DNA of 64,000 bases from Nitzschia sp. pyKryTriq1 (taxonomy: Eukaryota > Bacillariophyta > Bacillariophyceae > Bacillariales > Bacillariaceae): assembly GCA_956465555.1 (NCBI GenBank), contig OY101116.1, forward strand, positions 558,001 through 622,000, read 5' to 3'. Position numbers and translations under genes: made by a program. Shown here piece after piece: positions 40,490-52,049 of the stretch. The notes beneath the pieces are model-generated. The model was given only the letters and a program-made list of their open reading frames with translations, ran no database searches and was not told the DNA's origin. How positions within the stretch are numbered: position 1 is the first letter of the stretch; every line of letters begins with the position of its first letter.

Positions 40490-41971
40490 TTAATATATTG
40501 GCGCAGAGCTTGACGCCGTAGATGTATTTGCCGTGAGGTCTGCGTCGTCACTTCCATTCAGAGTTATTCTCAATACAGAGCTGATGTGGACGAAATCTGG
40601 CCTGGCCGCGATATCTGTTCCCCACGCCAGCTTCATCGTATCACCCAAAAGCTCTGGCCACGAGTCGAAAATGGCAGGCCTTGAGCCTCGCTTGAAGACG
40701 CGATCTCGAATCATGTCTTCGGTGTACAAACCAAACGGAGGTTCAAGCGCAAGGATGAACCACATCAACATCGACCAACTGTATACATCAGCCGACGAAT
40801 TGTAGGGCTGTCCTAATGCTACCTCAGGTGCCACTGTTATTTGAGGAGTAGACAAAACGTGGTTAGATCATGAATGATGTGTCAATGCAAGACACGCCAG
40901 ATCATGCAGATCGAAGGAAGAATCTTCTCAGTACTCACTGTATCTCAGAGCTCCAGTCATTCCAGTAAGCTTGTATAATCCATCACCAACACTGTCTGCA
41001 TCCTTCAATTCCTTCGCCAAACCAAAGTCGAATAATTTGACTTCGTCGGCCATATCAAAGCCGCAGTTGTCAGGCTTCAAGTCACGAAAGATTATGTTCT
41101 TTCCATGCAAATACGCAAATGCACGTGCAAGGTTGTATGCCACGCTTATTCTCGTTTCGAAAAGATCAGCCTCCTTTCGTTTCGATCCGGTAAATGCTCC
41201 GGTGACTCCTTTGCATTGTCGATCGATTCTTACCCATGTCTTTAGACGAGCCGAGAGTGTTTCCCGGAGACGCTCAATGATGATGAAATGGGCCGGCCCC
41301 TTGGAGCTCATACCGCAGAGGCTGATGATATTTGGATGATCAACAGTGGCAAGGAATTTTGCTTCCATTGATAGATCGACTAGGCCTTTGAGGTAACCAA
41401 AGTTGTCGAGACTGTCAGGTAGCACCTGCTTCAGCGCAAAACCTCCTCCCTTTCGATTGCGTCTTTTTGACAGCCGCGCAATGTTCGAGCGTCCGAAGTC
41501 GACTTCGGAGAACGCTGATCGTTTCCCCGTACCATCCAGGTCGACTTGTGGGGATTCACTTTGCGATGCTGCATTGGATCTAAACGACTCTTCGAGGCCG
41601 TGTGAACTCTTCCTAAAGAGCGATAAGAAAGCGTTGCTTCCGGTGCTGCTACCTTCGCGGGCTGACCCCGCAATTTTGACCTTTTCAATGTCAATAACCA
41701 TGCAGAACCCACCGCGACCCAGAGTTCTTCCAAGCCTCAATTCAGCCTTTTCGAATCTAGGGATCCGATCTTCCACAGAAGAATCAAAGAGCTTGGAGTC
41801 ACGGACCTTATCTTCGACGATGCCACGAGACGTCTTGAACAACGTGCTTTTCGAGGCCTGCATCAGTTCTTCAACGATGTCCACTTCTTGATCCTTTTGG
41901 ACGACAACATCAGGAGCCCGTTTCTGCCCAACAAGAGCACTTTCAGGGTGAAGGGCGGTGGTATTTGCCAT
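40490..41971 (-). CDS. Protein kinase (TKL-like), second of three paralogues
   Basis: Exons 41971..40939 and 40833..40490 around a 105-bp GTGAGT...CAG intron at the same codon as its paralogues (RY-Met-APE); 458 residues. Glycine loop GRTLGRGGFCMV; Ser-rich insert; ATP Lys in GFALKQVLPD; LSMEAKFLATVDHPNIISLC; catalytic loop IIFRDLKPDNCGF, again FRD in place of HRD; DFG in VKLFDFGLAKEL; then VAPEVALGQPYNSSADVYSW after the intron (spliced M-APE). The shared insert is GAFTGSKRKEADLF. The N-terminus shares the helical ELMQASK...VEDRIPRFEKAELRLG segment with the other two. The substrate is unknown. Confidence 0.85.
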
Positions 41972-43206
41972 CGTCTCTTGTCACGAAAAGGGTAAATACG
42001 TATCGACACCGATTATTATTTTCGGTTCCAGTTAGTGGGAATAATGAGAGCGGGAGCAGGAGCAAGCAGCGAGCAATCAAGGACCAAAAAGTGCAGGAAG
42101 CAACTATTATTGCATGAACTTTCAACGGCTCAACAACAACGCGGTGGTCGCCCTCTCTGCATGCAATATACAATAATCATCTGCAAATAAAATAGCCTAA
42201 CTACCGTTCGCAGAGTCATTTGTCATTATTTAACCTGTTCCTTTTCTGCAATTCGTTCCCCTTATTTGTAAATCACGATTACTATATTCGCTATTCTTCA
42301 GCCTTCTGTGGCATCAATAATTGTCTTGTCTTGTCAAATAATTAAATAATAGACAGCTAGCAATAATGCATGCAATATTATTATTTTCCGGATCGACGCA
42401 CACGCGCACGGAGGAGAAGCGGAGCGGATGAGGCCTGAAGCCTCATACGGTCGGGCGCAGCTGGCGGTGGGTTCGGTCGGAAGGGGTTCTGCCTCCGGGT
42501 TCTTCTAATTTCCGCTCCAACACATCACACTAATGTGGAACCCAGGGGTCCATAGCGCGCGAAGAGCTCAGAGGGTCCATAGCGCGCGAAGAGGTCAGAC
42601 GGGGTATGAAGCTTCGCCCTTCGCTCTCATCCATGTTAGGCCCGGACCTTGGGCAACGTTTTCATGCTCCTGGCTCTTCACGTGGGGGTTCATAACCCAA
42701 ACCATGACGCATTGTCGTGATGGCGATCGCGGAAGAAATTCTTTCAGAATGATGGCGCGGCAGGACTTGAGTTCGTGATTCGGGTGTTTGTACCGGCGCC
42801 ACGTGGACCTACGCGCGCCCGCGGTCGAGTCCAGTCTACTCGTAGCTTGCATGCTTGCGCTCTTTCCCCAAAAGAATGTTTTGATTGGTGGGGAGCGAGG
42901 CATCCAGGCGGGAGAGTTGCTGTTGTTTGTTGAAGCTATGCTCGCGCGATGTCTCAACAAAAAATAATACATACACAGATAAAGACCACATTCCTCATTC
43001 TTACTCATTACACAAACACTCTCAACTAGTCGTGGAGAGTAGTAGTATAAGAACTTCTTTTCGCTGCGAGTATTCCATACGGTGCCGGTACCACCGCCGG
43101 TAGAGCAAATCCTCAACAAAGAGCAAACCTAAAGCGCGAGTGATCAAGAAAGACGTATTCTTACAGATACCATACGAGAATATAATTTTTGAAACAATTT
43201 TGAAGA
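41972..43206. other. Intergenic region between divergent kinase genes
   Basis: 1.2 kb without a supported gene. It includes a 27-bp tandem repeat (two copies, 42546-42599) and a GC-rich block near 42400-42840 that differs in composition from the AT-rich flanks and might be an old inserted element. The sequence at 42950-43206 is the likely promoter of the third kinase. Confidence 0.4.
42546..42599. repeat. 27-bp tandem repeat, two copies
   Basis: GGGTCCATAGCGCGCGAAGA begins each copy; the 3' ends differ slightly (GCTCAGA and GGTCAGA). Confidence 0.8.
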
Positions 43207-44659
43207 ATGAAGAGTCCATCAGTGAACCCCAACGAGGCCGGCGGTAGAACCTCTCAGCCGCAAGAATCGATGGACGATGTCGTCAAAGATATGAGGTCCG
43301 CGTCGACTTTAACGCTTTTGAATTGTGCGCGTGATATCGTGGCGGAAAAGCTTGCCGATTCGGTCATCCTGGGCGACACCGCAATGGACGAGCGGGTACC
43401 CACATTAGACATTCGAGACTTACGAGTGGGACGCGTGGTTGGTAGAGGAGGATTCTGCGTCGTATTCGAAATCAAAAGTTTTGGCTCTGCGATGAGTATT
43501 GGAACCAGGCAATCCAGTAGCGGTGGTATGTCGCTCTCAAGGATGGCCAACCCCTTTCGGTCATCACGTTCAAGAGCTGACAGAGATTCTAGCACAGCCG
43601 GCGCCAGTTTGGGCACCGGCAGCGATTGGTTATCGAATGTAAGTGGGCATAACCGCGAAGAAGCATCGAACATTGTGGAAACTGGAGGTGCCTTCCAACC
43701 CATTGATAGGAGTAAGAAATACGTCGTCAAGCGCTTGAGCACGGAAAATACGGACAAAATTACATTTTTGAAGGGTACCGTCGATCTTGCCATGGAGGCA
43801 AAATTCCTGGCGGCACTGAATCACATCAACGTAATCAAAATGTACGGAGTGTCGTCGGATGGACCGTTTTCTGAGGGATTCTTTATTGTTCTTGAAAGAA
43901 TGGATGAGACTCTTACAAAAAGAATTAAAAAGTGGATGGATATTGACCGCCAATGCAAAGGAATTACTGGCGTCTTCACCGGGAGCAAACGGAAACTAAA
44001 AGAACTGCAGACAGAAAGAATGCTCTCAGCCTTTGAAGTTGCGAAAGGTACAAGTCACTTGCATGACAAGAAGATAATTTTCCGAGATTTGAAGCCTGAC
44101 AATATCGGCTACAACTCCAACGGGGTGCTGAAATTGTTTGATTTTGGACTTGCCAGGGAGTTGAGTGAATCCGATAGGCTAGAGAATGGTACCTACAAAA
44201 TGACGGGTTTCACAGGGGCCTTGCGATACAGTAAGTATGATGGTGTTCTTCCCTCGTGTTGGAAGGAGAATCGCAATTTCTCATTATTCTTTTCCAACAT
44301 CGTTGCTTCCGACAGTGGCACCCGAAGTCGGCTTACATAGGCCATACAATTTAAAAGCCGATGTGTACTCATGGTCGATGCTATTGTGGTATATGTTAGC
44401 GTTGGAGCCTCCATTCGGGATATACTCACAAGGTATGATCGAGGAGCGAGTATTTCGAAGGGGATACAGACCAAAACTGTTTTCTAGTTGGTCTTCGCGT
44501 GTTGCGGCTGTTATGAAACAGTCATGGAACCCGGATCACAGAGCTCGCCCGACTATGCATGAAGTTGCGAGTGTTATAAGAACAGAGCTGGCAGAAATTA
44601 ATCCGAGGTTTGCGGTTTTGATGGAGACCAGTAATGACCTCGGTGTTCTTCCAGAGTAG
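43207..44659 (+). CDS. Protein kinase (TKL-like), third of three paralogues
   Basis: Exons 43207..44230 and 44316..44659, with an 85-bp GTAAGT...CAG intron in the Met codon of LRYMAPEV; 455 residues. Glycine loop GRVVGRGGFCVV; Ser/Arg insert; ATP Lys in YVVKRLSTEN; LAMEAKFLAALNHINVIKMY; catalytic loop IIFRDLKPDNIGYN (FRD); DFG in LKLFDFGLAREL; APEVGLHRPYNLKADVYSWS. It keeps the family insert GVFTGSKRKLKEL. It lies head-to-head with the second paralogue, unlike the first two, which are in tandem, so an inversion or inverted duplication took place. Confidence 0.85.
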
Positions 44660-45954
44660 TTGCATAGTAATGGAGGGACACGACCACCGAATTGAAATTG
44701 TATTTGCACAGCGTCCTCCAATAATCTTGAACCTAATGGCTTCCCCATCTCTGCTAGCATAGTAGCATGAGAGGAATAGACTAGTCCGGGACGATGGCTA
44801 CTTTCTACTCAACCGGAGTTGTTCATAGTCTACTCTTTAACATACACGAAGAGTAGACTACTCTGTAACTTCTCTACCCGTACTAAAAGCTAATGAGCTC
44901 CTGTCTGTGCGACGCTCCGCAAGACTAAAATAGGCCCCCCCCACCATTTGCGTACCTCCTCGACTCTTTTGTTGAAACCTCTAGCGGATGATGCCCCTAG
45001 TCGGGCTCCCGCCGTGGACTTGCTTCCAGATGACGACCCCTGTGTGTCCTATTCCGGTGACGACGTCTCAATTTCTGGTTCCACTTTGGCCTCCACCCAT
45101 TTCCACCCATGCCTTGATGAGGGGAAGGTGAATACTACTACCTTGACTGTTGAACGACACGAGATCTCCTTTGGTGTGCTCTCGGGATCTTCTATCAACA
45201 CCAATGCACTGAACGATAATCTGTTGGAATCTACCATTTCTGCTGCTTTGAACGACGATTGCCTCTCGGTAAACCTACAAGCACTCTTCCGCCTCTTCAA
45301 TTCCTCTTTCTATCGATCTTTGGTTGATGAACTTATCTACGCCTACGAGTATGTAAAAAAAAAACCGCCTGCAGACATCGACCCCGACATTAGACTGTCT
45401 CAGAGGGTCTTAGAATGAATCTCTGGGTCGTGATCGAAACGTGCGTCGTGCGTGATCGTGCGTAATTGCGAACGCTGGTCGCGTCCGTCCGTCGTTCCGT
45501 GGACGTTCGATGTAGATATTCGAACAGGCGAGACGGAAAGGAGGTCGATGAATGGATAGCTACTACTGGAAGACGCGACGTGGCAGTCTAGCACCATGTA
45601 CTAAAGTAGTCTCGATATATCGTATCTCGCGAAGAACGGCCCCAAAGAAAAATCGTCGCCATTAAAAACCTCGGAAATAGGCTATCGGCTTTTATTCTTT
45701 CTCGTTCTATCGTCTACCATACCGGTACCGTCTACCGTACCTGGTACTTGTACCGGTACCTGTCTCGATCTCCTTTGCTCCGTCGTAGGTAGAAGACTCA
45801 CTTCTTTCTTTTCCTATGGATTCGAGGGAACTTATCATCGGCTGCTCTTTCCTTCGTCTACAAGCACAGCCCCCATTTTGTCTGCTGCCTTTTCTGGAAT
45901 GGGTATTTTCTTACGGGAACTCTATAGCTACCGATCCACTGTTGAGAATCGACC
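44660..45954. other. Intergenic region with a hairpin and an ORF remnant
   Basis: Apart from the ORF remnant listed separately, no gene is supported. A perfect 12-bp stem hairpin lies at 44826-44860 (TAGTCTACTCTT, 11-nt loop, and complement). A GTACC/ACCGGT cluster lies at 45715-45765. Confidence 0.45.
44897..45418 (+). pseudogene. ORF remnant without start codon
   Basis: A reading frame without any usable ATG runs from a TGA at 44894 to a stop at 45416-45418, about 170 codons. Its composition is protein-like (LADDAPSRAPAVDLLPDDDP, SIDEL-type helices such as FYRSLVDELIYAYEYVKKKP). I do not recognise the family. It could be a fragment of a retroelement polyprotein or an exon of an unmodelled gene. 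Confidence 0.35.
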
Positions 45955-47253
45955 ATGAATGGCTCTGCCTTGTCCCCTTCGCGAACGTTGGTGACTTCTT
46001 TCAACCCCAAGACCACCACTGCCTCGCAGTTATATGCCAGTCAGCATGGCGAAAGTGCCGATTATTTTGAAGAGGGCGACTGGGTTCTTTGTGTGACAAG
46101 CTCCTCCAGCACAAATGGTGCGTCTTGGATCGGCTGTGCCCTCAGCAATGGCGAAGTCCAAGTTTACGATCAAACCAAGCTACTATCTCTCCAAACGTAC
46201 CATCACGACGCCCTCATTACGGATTTAGTTCGGGATGTATCCAATCCCCATCATTTAGTTGCAAGTGCCTCTGACGGGACAGTTGCCATTTTTGATGTTC
46301 GTCAATCCAATCATCCAGCCTGCCAAATCAGACTTCCGCGTCCTGAAGAGGAAGCTTTGAGCGTCTCTGTAGGATTTGACGGTGCCATTGCGGCTGTGGG
46401 GTGCAACAAAGCCAAGGTTCATTTTTTCGATGTTAGAGATACACGGAGTGTGCTGGGTACCTACAATCAAGCCCACACCAACGAAGTCACTCGAGTGAGA
46501 TTCCAAACCGTAACGTCACCCGGAATAATGACAACCACGACGCCAGTTCTAGTATCTGCGGCCGAAGATGGCCTTGCCTGTGTGTACGATACTAGTCAGG
46601 CATCCGAAGAGGCTGCTATTCAAAATATCTTGGCCGTTCAGTCTCCTATCCGTGAAATTGGATTTTTCGGGCCTCAATCCGATGCCATCTACTGTTTGAC
46701 AGGATCGGAAAATCTGTTCCTGTATCACAAAGATGATTCTGTCTGTCGAAAAGACTTTGGTCCCAATCTGCGATCAATTCTTAGTCAACAACTTGCATCG
46801 GGAACACCCAATAATAATGGGTCGACGACTTCAACAATTGATTATCTCGTCGACTGTCATTGGGATGTGGTACGACAAGAGTTGCAACTATTGGCGGGAA
46901 ATGCCAAGGGGGATGCAGCACTATATCAAGTGGGAGAGCAGGGGCTCACCCTTCAAAATCGATTAAATGGGGGGCACCGTGGTGTGGTACGGGCATGGAA
47001 TGCCTTGTCGAGCAGCATCTTTGTGACTGTGGGAGAGGATGCTCGCATGTGTGAGTGGAATCGCGTTTCGAACGTATTTGGTGCAGGCTCGGGAGCTGCA
47101 CTCTCGTCTCTATCGTCTGTACCACGAAACAGGTCGACTGAAGTGCTTTTCTCAAATGCAGCAAGTAAGAGTAGAAATGTTGGGCCTCTTTCTCGTCCCG
47201 GGGGTGGGAAGATGAGACGGCCGCGAAGTCGAATGACGGCGTCACCGTACTAG
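45955..47253 (+). CDS. WD40-repeat protein, WDR89-like
   Basis: A single-exon, 432-residue beta-propeller. Repeats are visible as IGCALSNGEVQVYD, HLVASASDGTVAIFDVRQ, AAVGCNKAKVHFFDVRDTRS, PVLVSAAEDGLACVYD, QLLAGNAKGDAALYQ and SSIFVTVGEDARMCEWN. The last repeat, with GGHRGVVRAWN and GEDARMCEW, and the overall length resemble WDR89. The C-terminus is a basic, Ser/Arg-rich tail. WD40 proteins are scaffolds and no molecular role is established for this group. An alternative is another small single-propeller WD protein. Confidence 0.75.
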   Translation: MNGSALSPSRTLVTSFNPKTTTASQLYASQHGESADYFEEGDWVLCVTSSSSTNGASWIGCALSNGEVQVYDQTKLLSLQTYHHDALITDLVRDVSNPHHLVASASDGTVAIFDVRQSNHPACQIRLPRPEEEALSVSVGFDGAIAAVGCNKAKVHFFDVRDTRSVLGTYNQAHTNEVTRVRFQTVTSPGIMTTTTPVLVSAAEDGLACVYDTSQASEEAAIQNILAVQSPIREIGFFGPQSDAIYCLTGSENLFLYHKDDSVCRKDFGPNLRSILSQQLASGTPNNNGSTTSTIDYLVDCHWDVVRQELQLLAGNAKGDAALYQVGEQGLTLQNRLNGGHRGVVRAWNALSSSIFVTVGEDARMCEWNRVSNVFGAGSGAALSSLSSVPRNRSTEVLFSNAASKSRNVGPLSRPGGGKMRRPRSRMTASPY

Positions 47254-47505
47254 CGGAATGAACGGAGGGCGAAACGAATGGGAGAAGCTGTCGTTTTAGG
47301 GGGGAACGTTTTAAGTACAAACATTACATACCGGTACGGAGCAGCTACTCTAGCTTGCTCCGATCTGGAGTCCATCACTTTTCGGGTTTCAATGTCGCTG
47401 GTAGTCGATGAAGAAAGTATGAATTTTCATACAGTAGTACCCGTAGAACACAGCATTGGTATGGTGCCGCAAGTTCGATCGTCACCATACCTGTAGACTA
47501 ATTTA

Positions 47506-48132
47506 TTAAACTTCATCTTCCGAAGATACCCACGTCTTTTCCTTCAAAGTGACTGCATCTGTACCATCCCCCATCTTTTCGGCATTTTCAATATCGTGCT
47601 TTATCGCAGCAATCAATTTCTCTAATCCTTCAAAGGGGAGTTCGGGCCGCAAATAGCCCACCACGCTGAGTCTTATCGGTTTATCATAGAAATCTCCCAA
47701 GACAGATTCTCCACAACTGGATGCATGCCGATTGGGATTCGCGGGAGGAGCGATCAAATGCGGCTCGACTGTTTTTGTATCATTTCCGTAGGTAGGATTG
47801 TACCCAATACTGCAGGCTGTCTTGTATGTGGTTGGATCCGAACCGACACGAGCAAATCCCCAGTAAATTCCTGTCGGCAATTCATCAAAATGTGTGGTCG
47901 AGTGGAAGGAGCCGGCGGCATCAGACTCGCGTCGTTCTAGGTTTGCGGTCGGAATGCCGAGATCGCTGCTCCCTCGTCCAAATCCTCGGACCACTGTGCT
48001 GATCATACGAATGGGTAATTTGGCCTCCACGGCGGCGGAAGCACCTGCAGAACTCATGCTTGTGGCTGTTTTGTTACTAACTATCGACTTGCTTGGTTGG
48101 AATAGAATGGAAAGGAAAGTATCAAAGATCAA
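47506..48132 (-). CDS. Riboflavin kinase (flavokinase)
   Basis: A single-exon, 208-residue enzyme that phosphorylates riboflavin to FMN with ATP. The N-terminal core has RGFGRGSSDLGIPTANLERR, the nucleotide/flavin loop of the family (G-x-G-R-G-S-x-x-L-G-I-P-T-A-N). It is followed by LPTGIYWGFARVG, ACSIGYNPTYGNDTKTVEPH (with the N-P-T/Y and E-x-H signature), DFYDKPIRLSVVGYLRPELP and FEGLEKLIAAIKHDIENA. It has no FAD synthetase or phosphatase domain, unlike the bifunctional bacterial and plant enzymes. The first 40 residues are poorly conserved and could be a weak targeting peptide; the Met at about residue 26 is another possible start. Confidence 0.88.
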   Translation of the reverse strand: MIFDTFLSILFQPSKSIVSNKTATSMSSAGASAAVEAKLPIRMISTVVRGFGRGSSDLGIPTANLERRESDAAGSFHSTTHFDELPTGIYWGFARVGSDPTTYKTACSIGYNPTYGNDTKTVEPHLIAPPANPNRHASSCGESVLGDFYDKPIRLSVVGYLRPELPFEGLEKLIAAIKHDIENAEKMGDGTDAVTLKEKTWVSSEDEV

Positions 48133-48654
48133 CGATCAATCGAAAATGAGAAGTGAGACAAGAAACAAGAACCACGAGAAGGGAGAAAGATCTTTTCTCT
48201 TCGCGCGGAGCCAACGGCCAACGGACGCGGGCGTCGGGCGTGCGGCGTCGAGAAGCAAAACGGGTGAAAAGTCGGTCTTTGATGGATGGACCAAGGAGGA
48301 TGGACGGACCGACCATATACTGTACGGGTCGAAGTGGTCGAGAGCGAAAATTCGCGCCATCTTTTGCTTTTGGCAGCAGTTTCTCGAAGCGGGCCGGCGA
48401 AAACCGCGCCAATAAAAAACAGCAAGCAATGCTGCCTCTTGCGGCTCTCCGACGCGACTTTGGGCTTGGGGCGGCTCTCGCACAAAAGATTGTTTATTTT
48501 TTTGTTTTTCAACCAAGGTGTGACACCATACTGTACGGATACCTAGCCAACGTCAACACTCACGAAAGCAAAGACGACTTGTAGTCCTCTCTCAATTGAT
48601 TGAGCCTCACTCACTCTCACAGGTCCCTAGCAACCAAGCAGCAAACCACGCACC
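48133..48654. promoter_or_regulatory. Divergent promoter region between riboflavin kinase and Ctf4 homologue
   Basis: 522 bp between two head-to-head housekeeping genes. All six frames here read Arg/Lys-rich shadow sequence because of CGxx-rich composition. I see no gene. The two genes probably share a bidirectional promoter. Confidence 0.4.
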
Positions 48655-51600
48655 ATGCCGATCACAGAGAAAGCGCAACCGCTGTGTCTGGAAGACGAAC
48701 CGCAAGAGGATGACGATGATGATCTCGTCGAACACCCGCGCCGTTGGTTGCAGCTGCCCTTTTGCGGCACCGTCTTGGCGTACGGAGGCGAAGATGGCTT
48801 GATTACTGCAAGGAACAAGAAGGACGGCAAATTTAAGGTCGTTCAGCGCTACAATGACATGGTCCGCGCGGTTGCCGTTTCCGCAGATGGCAAGCGCATT
48901 GTGGTGGGCTGCGATGACGGGAGCACCATGGTTTATACCTTTGATGATTACAATGCAGGGGAATCACCTGGATCCGGGCTGCACCCGTTTTGCCGAGCTC
49001 TCGAATCATTGGGCAAGAACAACGACGACGATGATGACCTCATGTCTCAAGACTTTGGCCTTTCCTCGGGACTCAAGTCGTTTGCAGGTCCGCAATTCGA
49101 GTTGCCGATTCGAGATTTGCAGTTCCTCCCTCAAGAGGACGATGACTCATCGATCTACTGGCTCGCCATTGCTAGCGAGTCGGGCATGGTCATGGTCAAT
49201 GTCACCAGCTCGTCCACCTTGCTGGAACGCGAATTGGAACACCAAGTCAAGGAACATCATGCCGACTCGGGGATTCGAGGCGTGGCCCTCCTCTCCCAGA
49301 AGAAAGATAAAGAAGAGGCGACTTTCATGGCGACGTTGGCCATGGATGGACGCTTGTGCTTGTGGGATACCAAGAAAAAGGCTCTATTGGAGCGCGAAGC
49401 CTCCAGTTGTATTCCCAAGAAGGATGTGGGCGAGATCCATGGGGCGGATGCTTATGATCGATCCTGCAGGCCCGTCTTTTATTCCCTGTCTCCTACCAAG
49501 TATGCCCTGGCAACGCCTGGCTGCTTGCTCCCGACTATGCGTCTCTTGGAAACTACTGCAGAAGCTCCCACTAAACTTCAAACTCTGGAATTGGAAAATT
49601 CCAACCCTGACAAAGGCCATTTGGAACCGATTGTCTGCATTCGCTTCTTGGACGAAGCAGCCACCGCTGACAGTGATGACAAGAATGCCAGATACTTTCT
49701 TACGGCAGGTCGGGACTCGCGATTGATTTTGTGGAAGTGGCACAGCGATCGCACCAAGGTGACTCCCATGGAAACCTTTCATTTAACGAGTTCAGCGACT
49801 GATTTGATGCTGCTGCAGGAGCGAGGTCAACTCTATGCTGCCTGTGCCAACGGAACCTACTCGGTCATCGACTTGGCGCCCCATGTGCCCGATTCGTTCG
49901 TGAAGGCCTCCAAAACCTCGAGCAAATCAATCTCGATGGATTCTGCAGAAGCAGAAGCAAAGTTGTCCGCCAAGAAAATCAAAAAGTCCAAGATTCCAGC
50001 AGCCTTGGACCACGACGACGACGACGATGATGATGTTTCTTTCCCCGATGCGGACGACTCGCCCGCCAAAAACAAGAGTCGAGTTCGTTTCGTCGACGAC
50101 GAAGCCGACGAAGATAACGATGAGGACGACAACGACGATGAGCCCAAGGAGACGAATAAGAATCATGAAAAGTCTCAGGATGGAGCTAAGAAATCCAATT
50201 CTAGAGCATTTGACGATGATGACGATGATGACAGTTTGGACAACCATCGTTCGGCTCAAAAGACGTTGGATGACTTGGACGACGCCATGGCTGATCTCGA
50301 TGACGACCTTCCACGCTTCAAACCGTCCGGGGTTCTCGTCCAAGCGGCTCCTTCGATTCCACCGCAGGCAGCGTTTTCGCCCTCGTCAACACCTTTGGAT
50401 CTTGCACGACGATTTTTGTGCTGGAATCACATCGGAGCTATTACTCTACTTCATGGCGACGACCGTAATACTGTGGATATTTCGTTCACTGATTCGGCCT
50501 ACAAGCGTCCTATCAGCTTCACTGACAATATGAACTTTATTTTGGGAAGTTTGGGGGAAGATGGAGGAATCTTTGCCACGGACTTGCAATTGGATGACGA
50601 TGACGAAAATGCATCGATGGATGGTCTGGACGACCTCAACATGAGTGAAAGCACAAAAAGTGCCGTGCGTCAAAGTCAAAAGAAGGGAAGCGGCAAAGCG
50701 ACGGGATCTGCCATTTTCTTTTATCGATTTGAGAGTATCGGGAACTTGAGAGAAAAGGATTGGTACTTGACCTTGCCTGTGGGAGAGCGCGTTTGGGGAG
50801 CGGCCACGGGAGCGGGATGGGCCGCCGTCGCCACTTCACGCAAGTTTCTTCGATTTTTCAGTGCGGGAGGCAACCAGGGGCAAATCGTATGGCTCAAGGG
50901 AGATCCAGTCACTATGGCGGGAAGAGGTCGCTTTATGGCTGTTTTTTATCATGATAACACACCGCTAGCCGATGGTACTCAACAGCTCGCATACACGCTT
51001 TGGGACGCAAGCACCTTTGAGGTTCTCTCGGGGGGTGCCGTATCCTGTCTCAGCAAGGGTGCTTCATTGGCGTGGGTCGGATTCAGCAACGATATGTCGT
51101 TGATGGCATTAGATTCCGATGGTATTCTGAGTATGCTTGTCCAAACTGGGTCTAGCAGCAAGTGGGAATGGGCCCCTGTTTTAGATACAATTGGGCTTCG
51201 TAAGTCTATGGATGACCAATTCTGGCCTATTACAGTCTACGATGGCAAAATGGTTTGCGTGCCTCTCAAGGGTGGGAACACCTACCCTGACGCTGCCCGC
51301 CGACCTGTCACGAGTACCTTGGGGCTTCGACTGCCTCTGGCAGCTACTTCGGGAAAATCGTAAGTGAAACTCGGCGATGAAGATGTGCAGTCTAGCCGAT
51401 ACTTTTCGCCTTGACTCACTCAAATGTCCACATTTCTTTCCCTACAGGTCGGCTCTGGAAGAGCTCAATGTGCGCTCCAACTTGGCACTGTCGCAAAAGC
51501 GCTTTGTCAATGAATTGGAAGGTGACGCAGAGGAACTAGAACAAGAGTTTTTGAAAATGACAGCTCAGGTGGTAAGTTGAACGAGTCCCCTCGTCGGAAA

Positions 51601-52049
51601 GTCTGCCACTAGTAGCACTCAACAAGTTTTCTTCCATCTTTATTTCCTTGCAGGACAAGGTGACCCTGAAACTGTTTGCATCCATGGTGGACGCCAACAA
51701 GTTGGAACGTGCCCTAGATCTTGTCGATCGTTTGCATTTGGAAGTGTCGTTCAATTTGGCCATTCAGATCGCTGGTCGCCACGATAAGCTTGCGGATCTG
51801 ATCGAGGAAGCCAGAGATCGTAAGTTTGCTGCAGAAAATGATCAAGGACTCGAAGATGAGAATGATGAAGAAGTTTTGTCAGAAGCAGAGGACAACCAGC
51901 ACTCGCCAGAAACAACATTTATGGATCGCTTGGCACCTTCGCGTCAAATTAGTCCAGACGCTGGTCAGAACGATAAGTTCAAGAGAGGAGGACAACCCCG
52001 AGGGAATGCCTTTGAACAAATTCGAAGCAAGAAACAGCGTCTTGGATGA
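48655..52049 (+). CDS. WDHD1: Ctf4/AND-1/WDHD1 replisome adaptor
   Basis: Exons 48655..51359, 51448..51571, 51654..52049; introns of 88 and 82 bp; 1,074 residues. An N-terminal WD40 propeller (VLAYGGEDGLITARNKK, VRAVAVSADGKRIVVGCDDG, GRLCLWDTKKKALL, LTAGRDSRLILWKWHSD). Then a very acidic Asp/Lys linker near residues 430-540. Then the SepB beta-propeller (ISFTDNMNFILGSLGEDGGI, VGERVWGAATGAGWAAVATS, RKFLRFFSAGGNQGQIVWLK). Then a C-terminal helical bundle split over exons 2-3 (RSALEELNVRS, DKVTLKLFASMVDANKLERA). The protein trimerises and ties the CMG helicase to polymerase alpha. The animal HMG box is absent, as in fungal Ctf4. Confidence 0.88.

Noticed and set aside
48122-48584. Six overlapping ORFs in the riboflavin kinase/Ctf4 promoter
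   Set aside because: All frames open at once through Arg/Lys/Ser-rich low-information sequence; no conserved protein.
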